Source: Druceiella hillmani (taxonomy: Eukaryota; Arthropoda; Insecta; Lepidoptera; Hepialidae). Taken from it: a stretch of 64,000 bases of DNA. The notes under the pieces are model-generated. The model worked only from the letters and a program-made list of their open reading frames with translations, was not told the origin of the DNA and did no database searches. Shown piece by piece: positions 36,339 through 47,282 of this stretch. A program made the position numbers and the translations under genes. The stretch is from positions 12,526,001 to 12,590,000 of the forward strand of contig JAYKKI010000009.1 in assembly GCA_039881145.1 (NCBI GenBank), in the 5' to 3' direction. Within the stretch, counting starts at the first letter, position 1, and each line of letters opens with the position of its first letter.

Positions 36339-39084
36339 AACTAAAGCTAATATAAAGACTGTTAAAAAGCCAGAGGACAAATTTAAGTTGACCCTTGGAG
36401 AATTGAAACTTTAAAAGACACAATTTTTAACATTAGAATGCAAATTTCTGAATAAAACTCATGATGAAAAGTATTGACAAAAACTGCAAGGGTTCCTAAT
36501 ATGTCTTACTCTTAATTTTTTAAAAAATATTTTAATTACAAATAATGTATTACAATCGGTTGTATTATCGTCAGTCTCTGGAGTCATATTTTCACTATAT
36601 GTATATGGAAATACTTTTAAGTTACACTCTTTTAATCAAAAATACTCTAAACAATAATTATTTACATCGGTTTAGATAATTCTGAAATATGCTTTAACAT
36701 ACATGACAATGTATAGTGATTTGATGACATTCTTTTTTCCAACTTCATCCTATAAAAATCACGTATATACAAAATTAAAAGAATCTGCACTAGCAGGTCT
36801 CTACACATTTAGACTTTTAAAAATATTTAGGAATATATATGTCATGTATCGTAGAGGGATGCTCTATTTTAATGTATATTTGATGCATATTTTTAGAATA
36901 TATTTTTAAAATGCAATTTAAAATGGTGAAATAATTTGATGAAAAAGTTTGTGTATTCCACGTAATAAACCTTTTTAATTGATAAGAGCTAGTGAAAAAT
37001 ATGTGGAATAATAATATGTATTACTATGTCAAATTATAAGATTTTATGTCCGTAGTTTTAATGAAAATCGGTCGTGACAAATGAACAGACAAACATGTGA
37101 GTGATCTTTTAAGGGCCTCGTTTTTTCTTGTGCATCACATAATTTTATTTCCATACTGAGATGTGTATGTGATATGTCTGTTTTCCTTTTTAATTTTTTC
37201 CTATTATTTATTTAAGGGTGAAGCGAAATTTAAAAAAAAATTAATTTTCCAAGATTATTTTTTTTGACAATATCATTTAATTTTGAATTGTACTGAAAAC
37301 GGAGGTATAAATACAGTACTTTAGCAAAAATAGGATGAACTTCATTATAAGCTTCAAACGAAATTTCATTCTAAGCTCCAAAATTAATTTGTCTGAATTA
37401 GCTGGCACATGATTTTATTGAAATGGGATAAAACATGATAAAACGTTATTTATTTACAGACTCATTATTTGCTTAATGTACCATGCATTTTGCGTAACGT
37501 CACAAACATTAAAACCTGGGTTACATCGGTAATCTTTTAGTAATTCCTCAATTCCCAAGTGTAATTGGCGGAAAATACCTGCCATGCAAATATTAATTAT
37601 TGGTACGTAAATGAAGTTTGAATTGAGTTAGCTAAACAATATTGTCGAAACTTATAGCTATCGTGGCAATAAGTTCACCATATATATCAATTAGATACAG
37701 TAAAGTAGTTAAATGAGAATGAGGAAAATAGGGTTATTAATTTACTGTAGTGAAAAATCAGTATTCCATTCAAAAACTCGAATTCAAAAACTCGGATTCA
37801 AAAACTTGAATTTTGTTTAAGCATTATTTTCGTGTTTTGGTAAAGAACTTTTTTCGGAAATATTGAAAATAATTCTTGAGGGAACAAAATGTAAGGTAAA
37901 AAGTTAGAAATAAATGTTATACATTTACAACACTCAACATAAATATCCAAAAATTACAATCCAAAAAATATACTGCTATTACATGTCCATATCATCATTT
38001 ACCATATACTGACTATTACATTATGTACAATATGTTTGTGTGTGTGATTTTCACGTGAATGCTAAAAAGATAAGAAACATGTTCTGTATAACATCTATAT
38101 GATGCATTAAAAAAATTTAAAATTAACGTTGACGTACTGTAAAAAATATCTAATTTATATAATCTAAATAATGATACGCCATTTTTCTAAAAAAAAAAGG
38201 TTTTTATCTTCAAAGCTACTGTAAATCGGATGCACAAATCGCGACTATAATATACAATAGTGAAAAATGGAATTTATAAAATTAAAACTTAATTTTTTTG
38301 TTGATGTCAAAATCGAAAACTTATATATCTAATAGACAAGAACAAAAAGCTAAGTTGATATTGTCAGGAAATAAATAGTAAAATAAATTGATCATACAGA
38401 GTATTAATATTTCCTGTATATACGATCTAACTATCCATTCAAGATTCGTAAGTATCCTATATACCTATAACTCATGCCTATATTGAAAGTAATTTCTTAC
38501 TGATGTAAGTAGGACCATGCTTTTAATAATTAAACCAGTTGTAAAAACTTCATCCCCAAATGATACACGAAGGTTATAATAGAATCCATGACATTTAATT
38601 TCCTAGTTTTCAAATTGCCATCCATTACCAGACGAATGAAAAAATTCTTAATTTCCAAAGACCATCATGATAAGTGGGTTTCCATTCTTGAAATACATTG
38701 TAGGAATTTATAATCATAGCGAAGTAGCCAGCCATTTCAATATTTTTGCATATGTAAAATCCATTTTATTTCGTATTCATATGGTCTTGAAAATAAAAAA
38801 AACACACCGAAAGCAAAGTCTTTCACAGTAATTTTTCCTTCGTAAATATAACATAATTAAATTAATAAATCTATAAATATGAAGTATCTAAATATTTTAA
38901 TTTTTTTATATTGAAATATTTTTATCCCAACGAACTGAGAACGAAAAAAAAAGAAATATTCAGACAGTTGTTAAAATAATATGTTTATTTAATTTAATTA
39001 CCTTACATTTATGAAATAATACCACGGAAATATTTCTTAACAGTCCAATGAAAATATATCTTTAACTTTATAATACTATTAGCC
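36339..39084. other. Gene-free AT-rich stretch
   Basis: Contains a three-unit 14-bp tandem repeat TTCAAAAACTCGAA at 37768-37812. Nothing else recognised; the frame 36703-36909 has no domain. Confidence 0.45.
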
Positions 39085-39260
39085 AGAAGCAAAGATGACC
39101 GAATTAAGCCGAAAAGAAATGACAAAACACGAAGCTGGTCGGATGACACGTCTCGACGTGCCATTAGAACGTTTTAACTGCCATTCCAATGCGCCATTAA
39201 ATGCTTTACGTTAAAAACACTTTAACGACGTACATTTGCACTCAGTTTTCAGTATTCCGT
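39085..39260. promoter_or_regulatory. GC-elevated patch with repeated GCCATT words
   Basis: Three close GTGCCATTAGA, CTGCCATTCC and GCGCCATTAAA words (YY1/Pho-like core CCAT) within about 50 bases, composition more balanced than around. It could be a Polycomb-type or enhancer element; weak evidence. Confidence 0.22.
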
Positions 39261-39759
39261 AGTGATACAAGAAACCCTTATCTTTCTCTTGTTATTTCCT
39301 TCGTTCGACATTAATAAAGTTTTCAAACTACATGCTTGAAATAATTAACAACTTATTCTATAATTATTGCTTACAAAACTTACTTACGATTACATTATAT
39401 TTTATGTTATAAAAGTACAAGGTGCACGTGGATTTAGATAACGCACTGTTTGGACTTGTGTATTGCTATATTTTTACTTTGCAATTAATTTTTATTGCTG
39501 TGAGGGATGCTGAAACGGTTTTATGTTCCTTTTGCGTCTCATGTTGTAAAGTATATAGTGAATTTAAACTGAAACTCATTGTTTATCAGAAGCACGATTA
39601 CACCACTTATGGAGCATGGCAGTCATGTATACAATGAATATTTATGCAAAATTTCATACGAATTGCTTTTCATTTATTTTTTCCTATTTCTGTCAGCAAT
39701 ATATTTATTAGAAACGTTTTCCGGTTTGTGATGACGTTGTAATTTTTTAATTGTCATTG
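39261..39759. other. Gene-free stretch beside the Helitron
   Basis: A 71-codon plus-strand frame starts at GTG (39422-39637) and resembles nothing known. The missing 3' part of the Helitron is not recognisable here. Confidence 0.35.
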
Positions 39760-40266
39760 AAGAGTGGTTTGTCATGAGCAATGTATTGAAGTAGTTTGCT
39801 GATGTTATACCTTTTTCTTTGTAATTATAAAGTTTAGCACACTGCAAGGATTTTGTCGTGGTGCTGGCATCCCAAGTCTTACTAAGATATGGTTTTTTAT
39901 CGCTAAAGATTTACCTTCCACGCCAATGAGTTTTTAATTGAAGACGTCGTCGTTAAATTCGATGGCCAGTTCTGAATGACCTTGTCGGATATAGTACGGT
40001 ATATCATCACTCATTCTCTCTTTGAAGGAGTTTTGGATTTGACGAGTTACATGTTGTTAATATTATGGCGAATAAGTCTCCGTTTCTTGAGCTGAGGCTG
40101 TGCTTTGAGTAGTGTTAATTCCCAGTGGTTGTCGCTTTCCAGTAGGTTGAACAAGCATAAATATATTATATTTTCAGTGGTTTAATTTAGAGTATCAATT
40201 AGTAAATATGTTGAAAGAATTGTATGTTTGTATATGCAACTCTACTAGATTTATTGAATTATATAA
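39760..40266 (-). pseudogene. Helitron Rep-helicase linker, heavily decayed
   Basis: Downstream of the stop at 40267 the minus strand still shows recognisable pieces in different frames: DNHWELTLLKAQPQLKKR (about 40110), then EFNDDVF (about 39955), then KSLAIKNHILVRLGMPAPR (about 39870). These match the usual order between the Rep domain and the helicase of animal Helitrons. Similarity fades past about 39760. Confidence 0.65.
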
Positions 40267-40722
40267 TCAAGTTTTCTCAAAAAAAATAGAAAGCTCATCA
40301 TAATGAATTAAAATTTTTCCTAGGCGTTGGCATGCTTCTCTCTCACTTTTCACAGTTTTGAGACCAGTGAAACTTGTTGATTCCCGTATTTCGTGTATGA
40401 ACGTCCGAAGATAGAAGCATTCGGCGTTGTTTGGGTGTACGGTGTATACTCGGCCTAGTGCGTTAGTTTTCATGATTTTTGGATGATCCTCTACTGGAAT
40501 TCCTTTTTTTCGTAGTTGAAAGATTTTTTTTGTCATGTTCCACGTATAATAGGTATAGATGTCGACATATCGAAATTTTTTCGTGAATGGATCGGTTTGG
40601 CACAGTTGGAAAAAAGCTGTTGATGTTGTATTCTTAGATGGTTCGCTTGCAATTTTTCTGACAGTGTCTTTTGTGAAGTCAACTCTCAGTCCATTTTCCA
40701 AATGTACTGCTAGATGCTGCAC
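40267..40722 (-). pseudogene. Helitron protein fragment, pre-helicase region
   Basis: This is a 151-codon open frame, the longest in the window. It begins MQHLAVHLENGLRVDFTKDT and continues with TAFFQLCQTDPF, YTYYTW and the conserved GRVYTVHPNNAECFYLR and TSFTGLKTV blocks, ending with RLGKILIHYDE. These blocks are diagnostic of the segment between the Rep and helicase domains in animal and plant Helitrons. The fragment is intact by itself but disconnected from the upstream pieces by shifts. Plus-strand frames over the same bases are shadows. Confidence 0.85.
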
Positions 40723-41236
40723 ACTTGATTCATGTTCGTGTTTAAGAAAACTGAAAATCCACCACGCTGATTCGTTATTGTTGATTTATCTTCCCATTTA
40801 TTACATGAGTATGGTACTACCCATTGATTATTTATTTCCAGTTTGCCTCTGCCTCGTGTTCGTATTTTTGCTGTGAAGCCACCTTTTTTTGGTGATCGTT
40901 TTCTGCCTTTCAGATAGCCATTATTTTTATAGTTTTAGGTATTTTTTACATTTTCCGTCACTCATACATGGCGAACAGGGTTATAATGGCCCGCATGGTC
41001 CGGGAATCTTGTTTTTAAGAACTATGTCGTACAGCTCGGAATCTTCTTGTGAATTGGGAAAGTCAGCTTGGATTATTTTGTCGATAATTCAAGCTGATTT
41101 TCCATGGGATGAATTCTGTCGTGTAGCAATATGAGATTGTGTAAGTGAAGCAGTTCTCGTTCTTGCCATTAAATCGTGTACATCCAGCATCTGAAGGTTC
41201 CAAAGATGTGGTATATTGTGATAACTTTAATAAATA

Positions 41237-41629
41237 TTATTTGTTTTTTCTCAGAAAACTCGTGCTATTATGTAGTGTCAATCCATGGGGGTTTGTCTGT
41301 ATCTTAGTTGTTCTTTGATTTTTGGCAACGATGAATGGCCTATGAATATTTTTGAGGTCAGGTCGTCCATATTTTCTTACGCATGTCATGGCATTTTGAG
41401 TGTATTCGTGCATGTGTCTTAGATTTCCTATGTAACATGAAGGTAAGATTACCATTGTTCTAATGTGGTAAACGTTTCTGACATTTACGGTCGCGTCTTG
41501 AAGGTGGGTGTATTTTTCTGTGCGTAGTTTTTTCTGATTCAGTACTATGTAAAGCATCCGTTCTGCTTCTATATTTGCATACGTATCTATTAGGATTATT
41601 GAGTGTTGTGAAATTGAAATAAACGGCAA
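41237..41629 (-). pseudogene. Helitron N-terminal domain fragment (Helitron_like_N)
   Basis: A 130-codon frame shows the domain hallmarks: DTYANIEAERMLYIVLNQKK, KLRTEKYTHL, then ILPSCYIGNLRHMHEYTQNA and TCVRKYGRPDLK. In functional proteins the last block is followed by FITFTCNP-type sequence; here a frameshift replaces it. Upstream pieces of the same protein continue at 41640-42190 in other frames, including VCIVIEDNENTSRDIIVQQ near 41890. Confidence 0.85.
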
Positions 41630-41639
41630 GTATTGAGAA

Positions 41640-42198
41640 TGTGATTGTAAATTTAATTGTCTCTGATCATTAAGAGGTAAGCATAGAACTCCTCGGGAGT
41701 GACTTTTTTGTTTGTTTCTACACCTGTTTCAGGTTGGATTTATTTCATGTCAAAATTATATCCGTCTTTTCCGTGTAAAAATATTAATGACATCCATTGG
41801 AGAGCGTCATATGAACGGTGTATCTCTGCAATGCGTTTTAGTCCTTCTTTTTTGTTGTACAATTATGTCACGGCTCGTGTTTTCATTGTCCTCAATTACG
41901 ATGCAGACTTCGTCTATCTAAGGTGAATTAAGTTCGTGCTCTCCAGGTGGTCTCTTGTTGGCTCGAATTATGACTTTTTAATCATGAGAAATCATTTATA
42001 TGATATGGGAATAAGTCGATATTATTTGTGGAAGATTCTCTGTACATCTTGTATTATTTCTCGTCTTAATCCACTGATGTTTGTGCATAGTTGATAAATC
42101 TCTTTCTTTATTTCCGATAAAATATACTATATCCGAAAAAATTTATAGTCTTTGTTTGGTAGTGATAGCAATGATCCTATTTTATGATAAATTTGTCC
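41640..42198 (-). pseudogene. Helitron middle region, frameshifted
   Basis: By switching frames the minus strand yields IGSLLSLPN followed by YFIGNKE-like sequence (about 42120-42185), then GLRREIIQDVQRI (about 42045). DIIVQQ followed by a KRIAEIHRSYDALQWMS-like stretch lies at about 41800-41880. EEFYAYLLMIRD is at about 41665-41700. These are the expected successive blocks of the Helitron N-terminal region. Several single-base shifts are needed, so the copy is dead. Confidence 0.7.
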
Positions 42199-42821
42199 TT
42201 AAATTGAGGAAACATAATTGGTTTCATATATGTTAGTGTTGATCGAAGTGACACGGAAAGAAGTCACTTGGAAGCAGGCGGTGTATCCTTTTATATTTTG
42301 AAGAATGTATTTTGATTCTGGAGTTTCTCCGGTCATGTAATGTAGAAATTCCTGTGGAGGTGTTACCAGTGGTGGTAGTAGAATTTTTTTCATTCATGCT
42401 ACACATTCCTTGTGTTTCTCTACTGAATTATTTCGCATTACAAAATTGGCAGATGCTATCCATTTTTTCGATTACGATATGTTTGCGTTTATTTTATTCT
42501 TTCAGCGGGGCGTAGTGGAATGCTTTATTTGTTGGGTTATACCAATTACTTGTCTTGTCCATGCTTCCCGTAGGGTGTTATTTTCGTTGGCGGCTTGCAT
42601 TTTCAGTCTTTTATTATAAGATTGTACCACAATTCTTGATTCTTCAATTCGTTAATTTCGTTGTCCTTTGGTTTCTCTGTTTCTCACGGTGCTCGTTTTC
42701 GTTCGTTGCGAAGGTAAACGTGCTTCGCACTCTGCAACCCTTCGTTTTTTCGCTGTTCTTTTTATTTTCGCCGTTTGGCTTCAGAACTGGCAAGATACCC
42801 TCCTCTTTTACGTTTGGGCAT
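42199..42821 (-). pseudogene. Helitron N-terminus with CxxC segment
   Basis: The probable start ATG (42819-42821) opens with the basic stretch MPKRKRGGYLASSEAKRRK, followed by a stop. Further on, FHYAPLKE, then MDSICQFCNAK and ETQGMC (about 42410-42480) form the C-x2-C...C zinc-binding segment typical of animal Helitrons. The frame 42199-42393 continues with LLPPLVTPPQEFLHYM and ILQNIKGYTACFQVTSF, equal to the conserved FRENIRxYNxxFxFTS block. The pieces are in order but in different frames. Confidence 0.75.
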
Positions 42822-42977
42822 TGTATAAAATATAAATCAAATCAAGTTTTTATTAAGAAATACTCTAAATACAGTTAAAACCCTTTATTTTTTATTTATA
42901 TTCAGTCCTTATATCACTTTGATTAATCACACTTCCCCGTTTGTTTTTATTCACTCACCGCACTTTACCGATAAGAA

Positions 42978-43015
42978 ACTGACGTTCTAACCCACGAATG
43001 ATCTTGCTTTATATA
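42978..43015 (-). promoter_or_regulatory. Core promoter: TATA box and arthropod initiator of the Helitron
   Basis: On the minus strand TATATAAAG (43015-43007) lies about 33 bases upstream of TCAGTT (42982-42977), the arthropod initiator whose A (42980) would be +1. The predicted 5' leader to the ATG at 42821 is about 159 nt. The spacing is what a TATA-containing insect promoter requires, and the heat-shock-element array starts about 40 bases further upstream. Confidence 0.55.
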
Positions 43016-43052
43016 CCACTACCAATGAGTTATCTCACCCATATAATAAGGC

Positions 43053-43296
43053 TTCGAGAGTGTTCTGGGTATGGAACAATCCAGAACATTCTCGAATGTT
43101 GTGTTTTTCGCTTCAGAAAACGACAATATTCGAGAGTATTCTGTAATATTACACAATTATTTGGGATGTTCCTGGATATTATAGACTACTCCCAAGCATT
43201 CCACAACATTCCAGAATGTTTCAAGTTGTACTGGAATATTCTGGAATGCTCTCGAATGCTCTCGAATGTCCTGGACTGTCCTGGAAATTTCTAGAG
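43053..43296. promoter_or_regulatory. Heat-shock-element (HSF-binding) array
   Basis: HSF sites are alternating NGAAN and NTTCN units every 5 bp. From 43234 to 43291 twelve consecutive pentamers keep this phase: GAA, TTC, GAA, CTC, GAA, CTC, GAA, TCC, GAC, TCC, GAA, TTC; seven are exact and five have one mismatch. A perfect three-unit site GAAcaTTCtcGAA is at 43084-43096. Partial arrays are at 43053-43065, 43129-43141 and 43199-43221. The block sits directly upstream of the Helitron TATA box on the minus strand, like the HSEs of insect hsp70 genes. Such a phase-locked run is very unlikely by chance. Binding and heat induction are inferred. Confidence 0.75.
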
Positions 43297-43300
43297 GGCG

Positions 43301-45244
43301 AAATTTCCAGTCTTTATGCACGCCCTTCAGGTAAAAATTGGAACCTTTTTCATTGATGGGGATAGAGGGCTATCATATCATACAACTTCCTTGATCGTAC
43401 TGGGACTCGTTTCTGAGTTTTAGCGGCACGTATATTGTACACTTACTTTTATAATATATATTGATTACTTGATTATAACTAAGTATATTAATGAATGATA
43501 AGTATGCTTATCTCATGAATAGAGATGGGAATGCATGGAGTACCCGAAAACAATACAGATAATGTATGTGAATGGATTTACGTTCTATTGCTTATCAATA
43601 ACTTAGTAACGGAGTGTAAATAGTTTCATTATAAATATTTGCCAAGAAAAGTAATAGATTTTTATATTCGCTCTTTTATATCCCCAGATCACCTTAGGAT
43701 TGTAAGACCTAGAGCTATCATAAATGTCAAAATCGAAACGTATTATCTTGGAGACGCTAGACAAGTTTTTGTTAACCTAAGTATTTTATTTATTCAATTT
43801 TGAAGGAAGTGCCGATTCTAATGATAACATCATTCACTCCATGAAGCAGACTTGGACAACTAAAGATCATCACGAATAACCGATATCGATAAAACTATAT
43901 TTTAATAGCGTATAGATTAAATTTTGAATGGATTGTTACTCAATTTAGAATGTAAAAAACAGAGAGAACTATCATGTTATAAATAAGAGAAAAAAACTGG
44001 AATATTTTTCTTGTTCATACATTCACGTTTTTAAACATTTTATGTCACCCACAATAATTATAAAAAGTTTTCATCAAAAGAGGGAAGAAAGTAAAAACTT
44101 TTGGTTTAATTCGTTTTTATATTCTTTACATATCCTTATATCAATATCTTTAATAGAAAAATGTGAAACCTCACAATTCTCGATTGTTCCTGTCTTGCAT
44201 TACTCCAGCGTTTGAAGGTTTGCAATCGTATGGGCTCTGAATTCCTTTCATAGCTTCGTTATTTAACTTTATTTCCTATATTGTATCTGTATTATACAAT
44301 TTTGAACTTCGGAATATAATTTGGCACGAATTGAAACAAGCTACGAAATATTTGATTTCCAATGAAAACAAGTTTTATAAAAAGTTCAGCCGGTGGTACC
44401 GTAAGCAACATACTTAAAATGTCTTAAGGATATTTTAGGTGACGGAACATATGCTAAATTTTCAATCTAGTTCAGATAAGCTTTTCGTTCAAACTGCTCA
44501 TTGTTGAATGAGAGTTTCAATTAAGTAACTAATCAGATCGCGTAAGGTTTTCAATAGCTTGCGCTACTTTATTTATTTGTCAACTTTATCGTAAAGTACA
44601 TGTAGTGGATTTGTTGCTATGGAAGTAATCTGTAATAAAAATAATAAAAATAAAAACTCTAATAAAAATAAAAACAAATAAATACTTAATACGAATCTCG
44701 ACATCGATTACGATGGAAAAAGGAAATACCAGGAGCGCAGAATAACTAGCGCCTAAGAGAGGTAGGACATTTTCACTCGATCTTTGATTTTATCGAGGAT
44801 ATCTGATCGAGGAGGCTGCTTGGACAGCAAACATTTTTTGTAAGAAGGAGAAGTAGAAGTACGCATGAGTTTGAGGTTTTACATTTATTTACCGCATTGA
44901 CATGAAAATTCTATGTCGTATTTTAAAATCATTGATTAGCGACATGAAAAATGAGGGGATTTTATACAAGAATATGATTTTATCATTATTCAAGCTTAAT
45001 TTTGTTTCAGTAGACCTAATCTTGCAACACAATACCTGCATTTGAAATCTATTGGATATTGTGTTTTATTTTTAGTTAATTTATTTCTTTGTTCACCGGA
45101 TTTATTTTGAAAAAAATTGCAAAGTACTACATAATAAACAATCACTCTACTGAAATATTCTTAACAACATAAAATACTTCTTTAGTCTATTTTAAATGTA
45201 AAATTAAAATCAAACTCGATTCTTCTTAACTAACTTTATTTTTA
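43301..45244. other. Gene-free AT-rich stretch
   Basis: The Helitron 5' end probably lies in the first tens of bases. No other gene or repeat recognised; an (AATAAAA)n-like run is at about 44630-44680. Confidence 0.45.
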
Positions 45245-45620
45245 ATTGAAAAACAATTAGAACTGCAGGCGCTATCGATAACGGGAACAAAAGTAGATCG
45301 AGCTAAAAACACGTGTATGTTTGTTTTTTCAAAAGGACCTGCAAGTCACCGCAGCGTGGCGGAGACACTGTAAAATCATTTCCCCCGCAGAATTTTTTTC
45401 ACGTCACAAACACATAGGATGCCAATTTACGTTTTACCTTTTATTTCCGGCTTTGATGAACGCAAAGGAAATGTTTTTCTTATAAATTTCGATCAAACGG
45501 AGGATCGCAAATGTGGGTTGCCTTTCCACGCCTCATGCATATGTAGCACCCCTTCGTACGCGAGAGGCTATGTATGAGTCGGTAGGTGAATCACTAGGAT
45601 GTCTTCATATTTCGGTGGTC
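45245..45620. promoter_or_regulatory. GC-elevated island, candidate regulatory element
   Basis: Balanced, CpG-containing block without an open frame. Includes GCGCTATCGATAACG-like, CACGTG (E-box), CACCGCAGCGTGG and ACGCCTCATGC words. A smaller GC-richer patch follows at about 45915-45990. Confidence 0.3.
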
Positions 45621-47056
45621 TAAATAAATGCGACGTCATTTTTTTAAGTCTCGTAGGTAAATGATGAAAATAATAGGAGGCTGAAGCTTTCACTATAATT
45701 TTAAAGTATTTTTAGATTAATTTACATTCTGTTCAGTGACAATTTTTCATGACAATACATTTTAACAAATATGCTTAGGATTCTTATAACTTATTTTTTT
45801 CCAAAAATAGATCATGATCACCTAACATAAAATAAAATAAAAGCGGTATGTTCAGAGAACATACATGTCACCGATTTAAAACAAATGAATTTTAAACGTG
45901 CCAATTTAATTGTTGCGCACGACCTCACCTCTGCTTAAAATCTTCACGGAGTCATTAAATGCGCTTTCCTTTCCGCACGTTTAAGTCGTATATATTTATC
46001 CCGTCCACCACAAATATTCTAAAATATTAATCTTAAGACATAAATCGACTCACCATGATATTTAACTAAAGCAGCTTAATAATATAGTTTAGTTTAAATT
46101 TTGTAGCGTAATTTTTATTAAGCAAAAATAAATTCTTAATTCTGGTATTTACGGGTGTATGCACCCGCATATTTAATACCTGCATTTAAAACTCCTACGA
46201 TGTAATAGGGACATTTGGTTGTAGGTCCTGAAATAGAAAGAAATAACGAAAACCAATATTAAATATGACGCCCAAATATTATTAATTTCTGAGGCATACC
46301 AGATTATCAAACAAGTTAAGGTTCGTGATGACGGAAATAATTTTATTTGTTGGGACTCAATTTCAAATATATTGATAAAATATTTTTGGGAATACTTAAC
46401 TCATTGCTCGAAAAATACGGTATTTATTAGGTAGTCGGCGTTTAATCAATTTAATATTACGGTGTTTTGATAAATAAAATAAACTAAAACTCGGTTAAAA
46501 TTGCTGGAAGAACAGTCTTCATACTTACAGAAAGGAGTGAAATCAAATATCATCGTGCATATAAAATGACTTAAAGCCTTTATTATAATGTTTCTTATAG
46601 AAATAAGAGTTTGAGGAGTAGATCAAGTTAATGGCCGAACTAGAAATACAAGTATCTCTTTACCTTCAGCCACACAGTTATCACTTAAAAAAGTATCTAT
46701 ATAGCAATGAAAATACTTTCCATCTCAACCGACTAAAAGATAATTGAACCAATGACAATTTGGTTAAACATTGAAACCGCTTTTGGGTCAAAATATCTTT
46801 TGTAAGACAAGTTTCTATCAAATTCATGTTCTAAAAAGTGTGTTCAACAAACTTTTTCTGACTTTGGAGGAAACTAATACTTCCATTTGGTAACCTTAAT
46901 CCATTTCTCATTTGTAGAGGAATCTATGGAGTATCCAACAGAATGTTTCATCGAGGCAACCTGTTTAGTTCAGGCTTAAAATAGATCTGAGAATCAAAAT
47001 ACTAAACGTTCACAATTTAAAAGTTAACTTTTCCTCCAATTACCATGAGTTCTAAA
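45621..47056. other. Gene-free stretch
   Basis: Contains a small imperfect hairpin around GGGTGTATGCACCC (about 46152-46165, inside outer GGTATTTA/TTTAATACC arms). No gene recognised. Confidence 0.45.
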
Positions 47057-47282
47057 TTCACAATTAAATGAAACTACGTGATGTAGTATTATTTCTACTT
47101 TCTTTGAGTTCCTTACCATGACATTATTAGCAAATATTTTTGCTAAGGGCCCACCTGAAGATGTTGTAATACGACGAAATCTTGGTCGTGGTAAAGAACT
47201 TAAAGAAAATGTACATCACGTAGCTTCATTTAATTGTGAATAATAAATTTCTACAAAATTAACGCCAAATATATTCAATATG
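47057..47282 (+). mobile_element. Palindromic hammerhead-type repeat element, copy 4
   Basis: Starts TTCACAATTAAATGAAACTA and ends with the shared flank TTCTACAAAATTAACGCCAA (47250-47269) and its continuation. The left arm has lost its ribozyme block; the right half keeps a complete one (47151-47191). No coding capacity. Same orientation as copies 1 and 2. Confidence 0.8.
47151..47191 (+). ncRNA. Hammerhead-ribozyme-like motif with compensating wobble pairs
   Basis: Stem I CCAC (47151-47154) with GTGG (47188-47191) and core CTGAAGA (47155-47161) are unchanged. Stem II is GTTGT (47163-47167) with ACGAC (47171-47175), where A-to-G turns a U-A pair into U-G. GAAA is at 47176-47179. Stem III A47179-T47186, T47180-G47185, C47181-G47184 has a C-to-T change giving U-G, and the CTAG of other copies is now CTTG with pairing kept. 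The cleavage triplet GTC is 47185-47187. Differences from the copy at 8796 fall in positions that keep pairing, which supports a selected RNA structure. Confidence 0.6.

Larger units (their letters stand above)
39760..43300 (-). mobile_element. Helitron, Rep portion only, decayed, with 5' promoter
   Basis: On the minus strand a Helitron protein can be followed in order from 42821 to about 39760, broken by frameshifts and stops. It has a basic N-terminus, a CxxC zinc-finger-like segment, the Helitron N-terminal (Rep-flanking) domain, and the region that links Rep to the helicase. The HUH catalytic motif is not clearly visible in the pieces I read, and the PIF1-type helicase is absent, so the element is 3'-truncated. 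Upstream of the start lie a TATA box, an initiator and a heat-shock-element array. I could not define the TC and CTRR ends. Helitrons transpose by a rolling-circle-like mechanism; this copy cannot do so alone. Confidence 0.85.

Noticed and set aside
40559..42878. Series of plus-strand frames (40559-40876, 40889-41134, 41699-41926, 42312-42878)
   Set aside because: They are antisense to the Helitron protein pieces on the minus strand, which match the family blocks.
42998..43294. 98-codon plus-strand frame in the heat-shock-element array
   Set aside because: The frame is a by-product of the repeated GAA/TTC pentamers and starts in the Helitron promoter.
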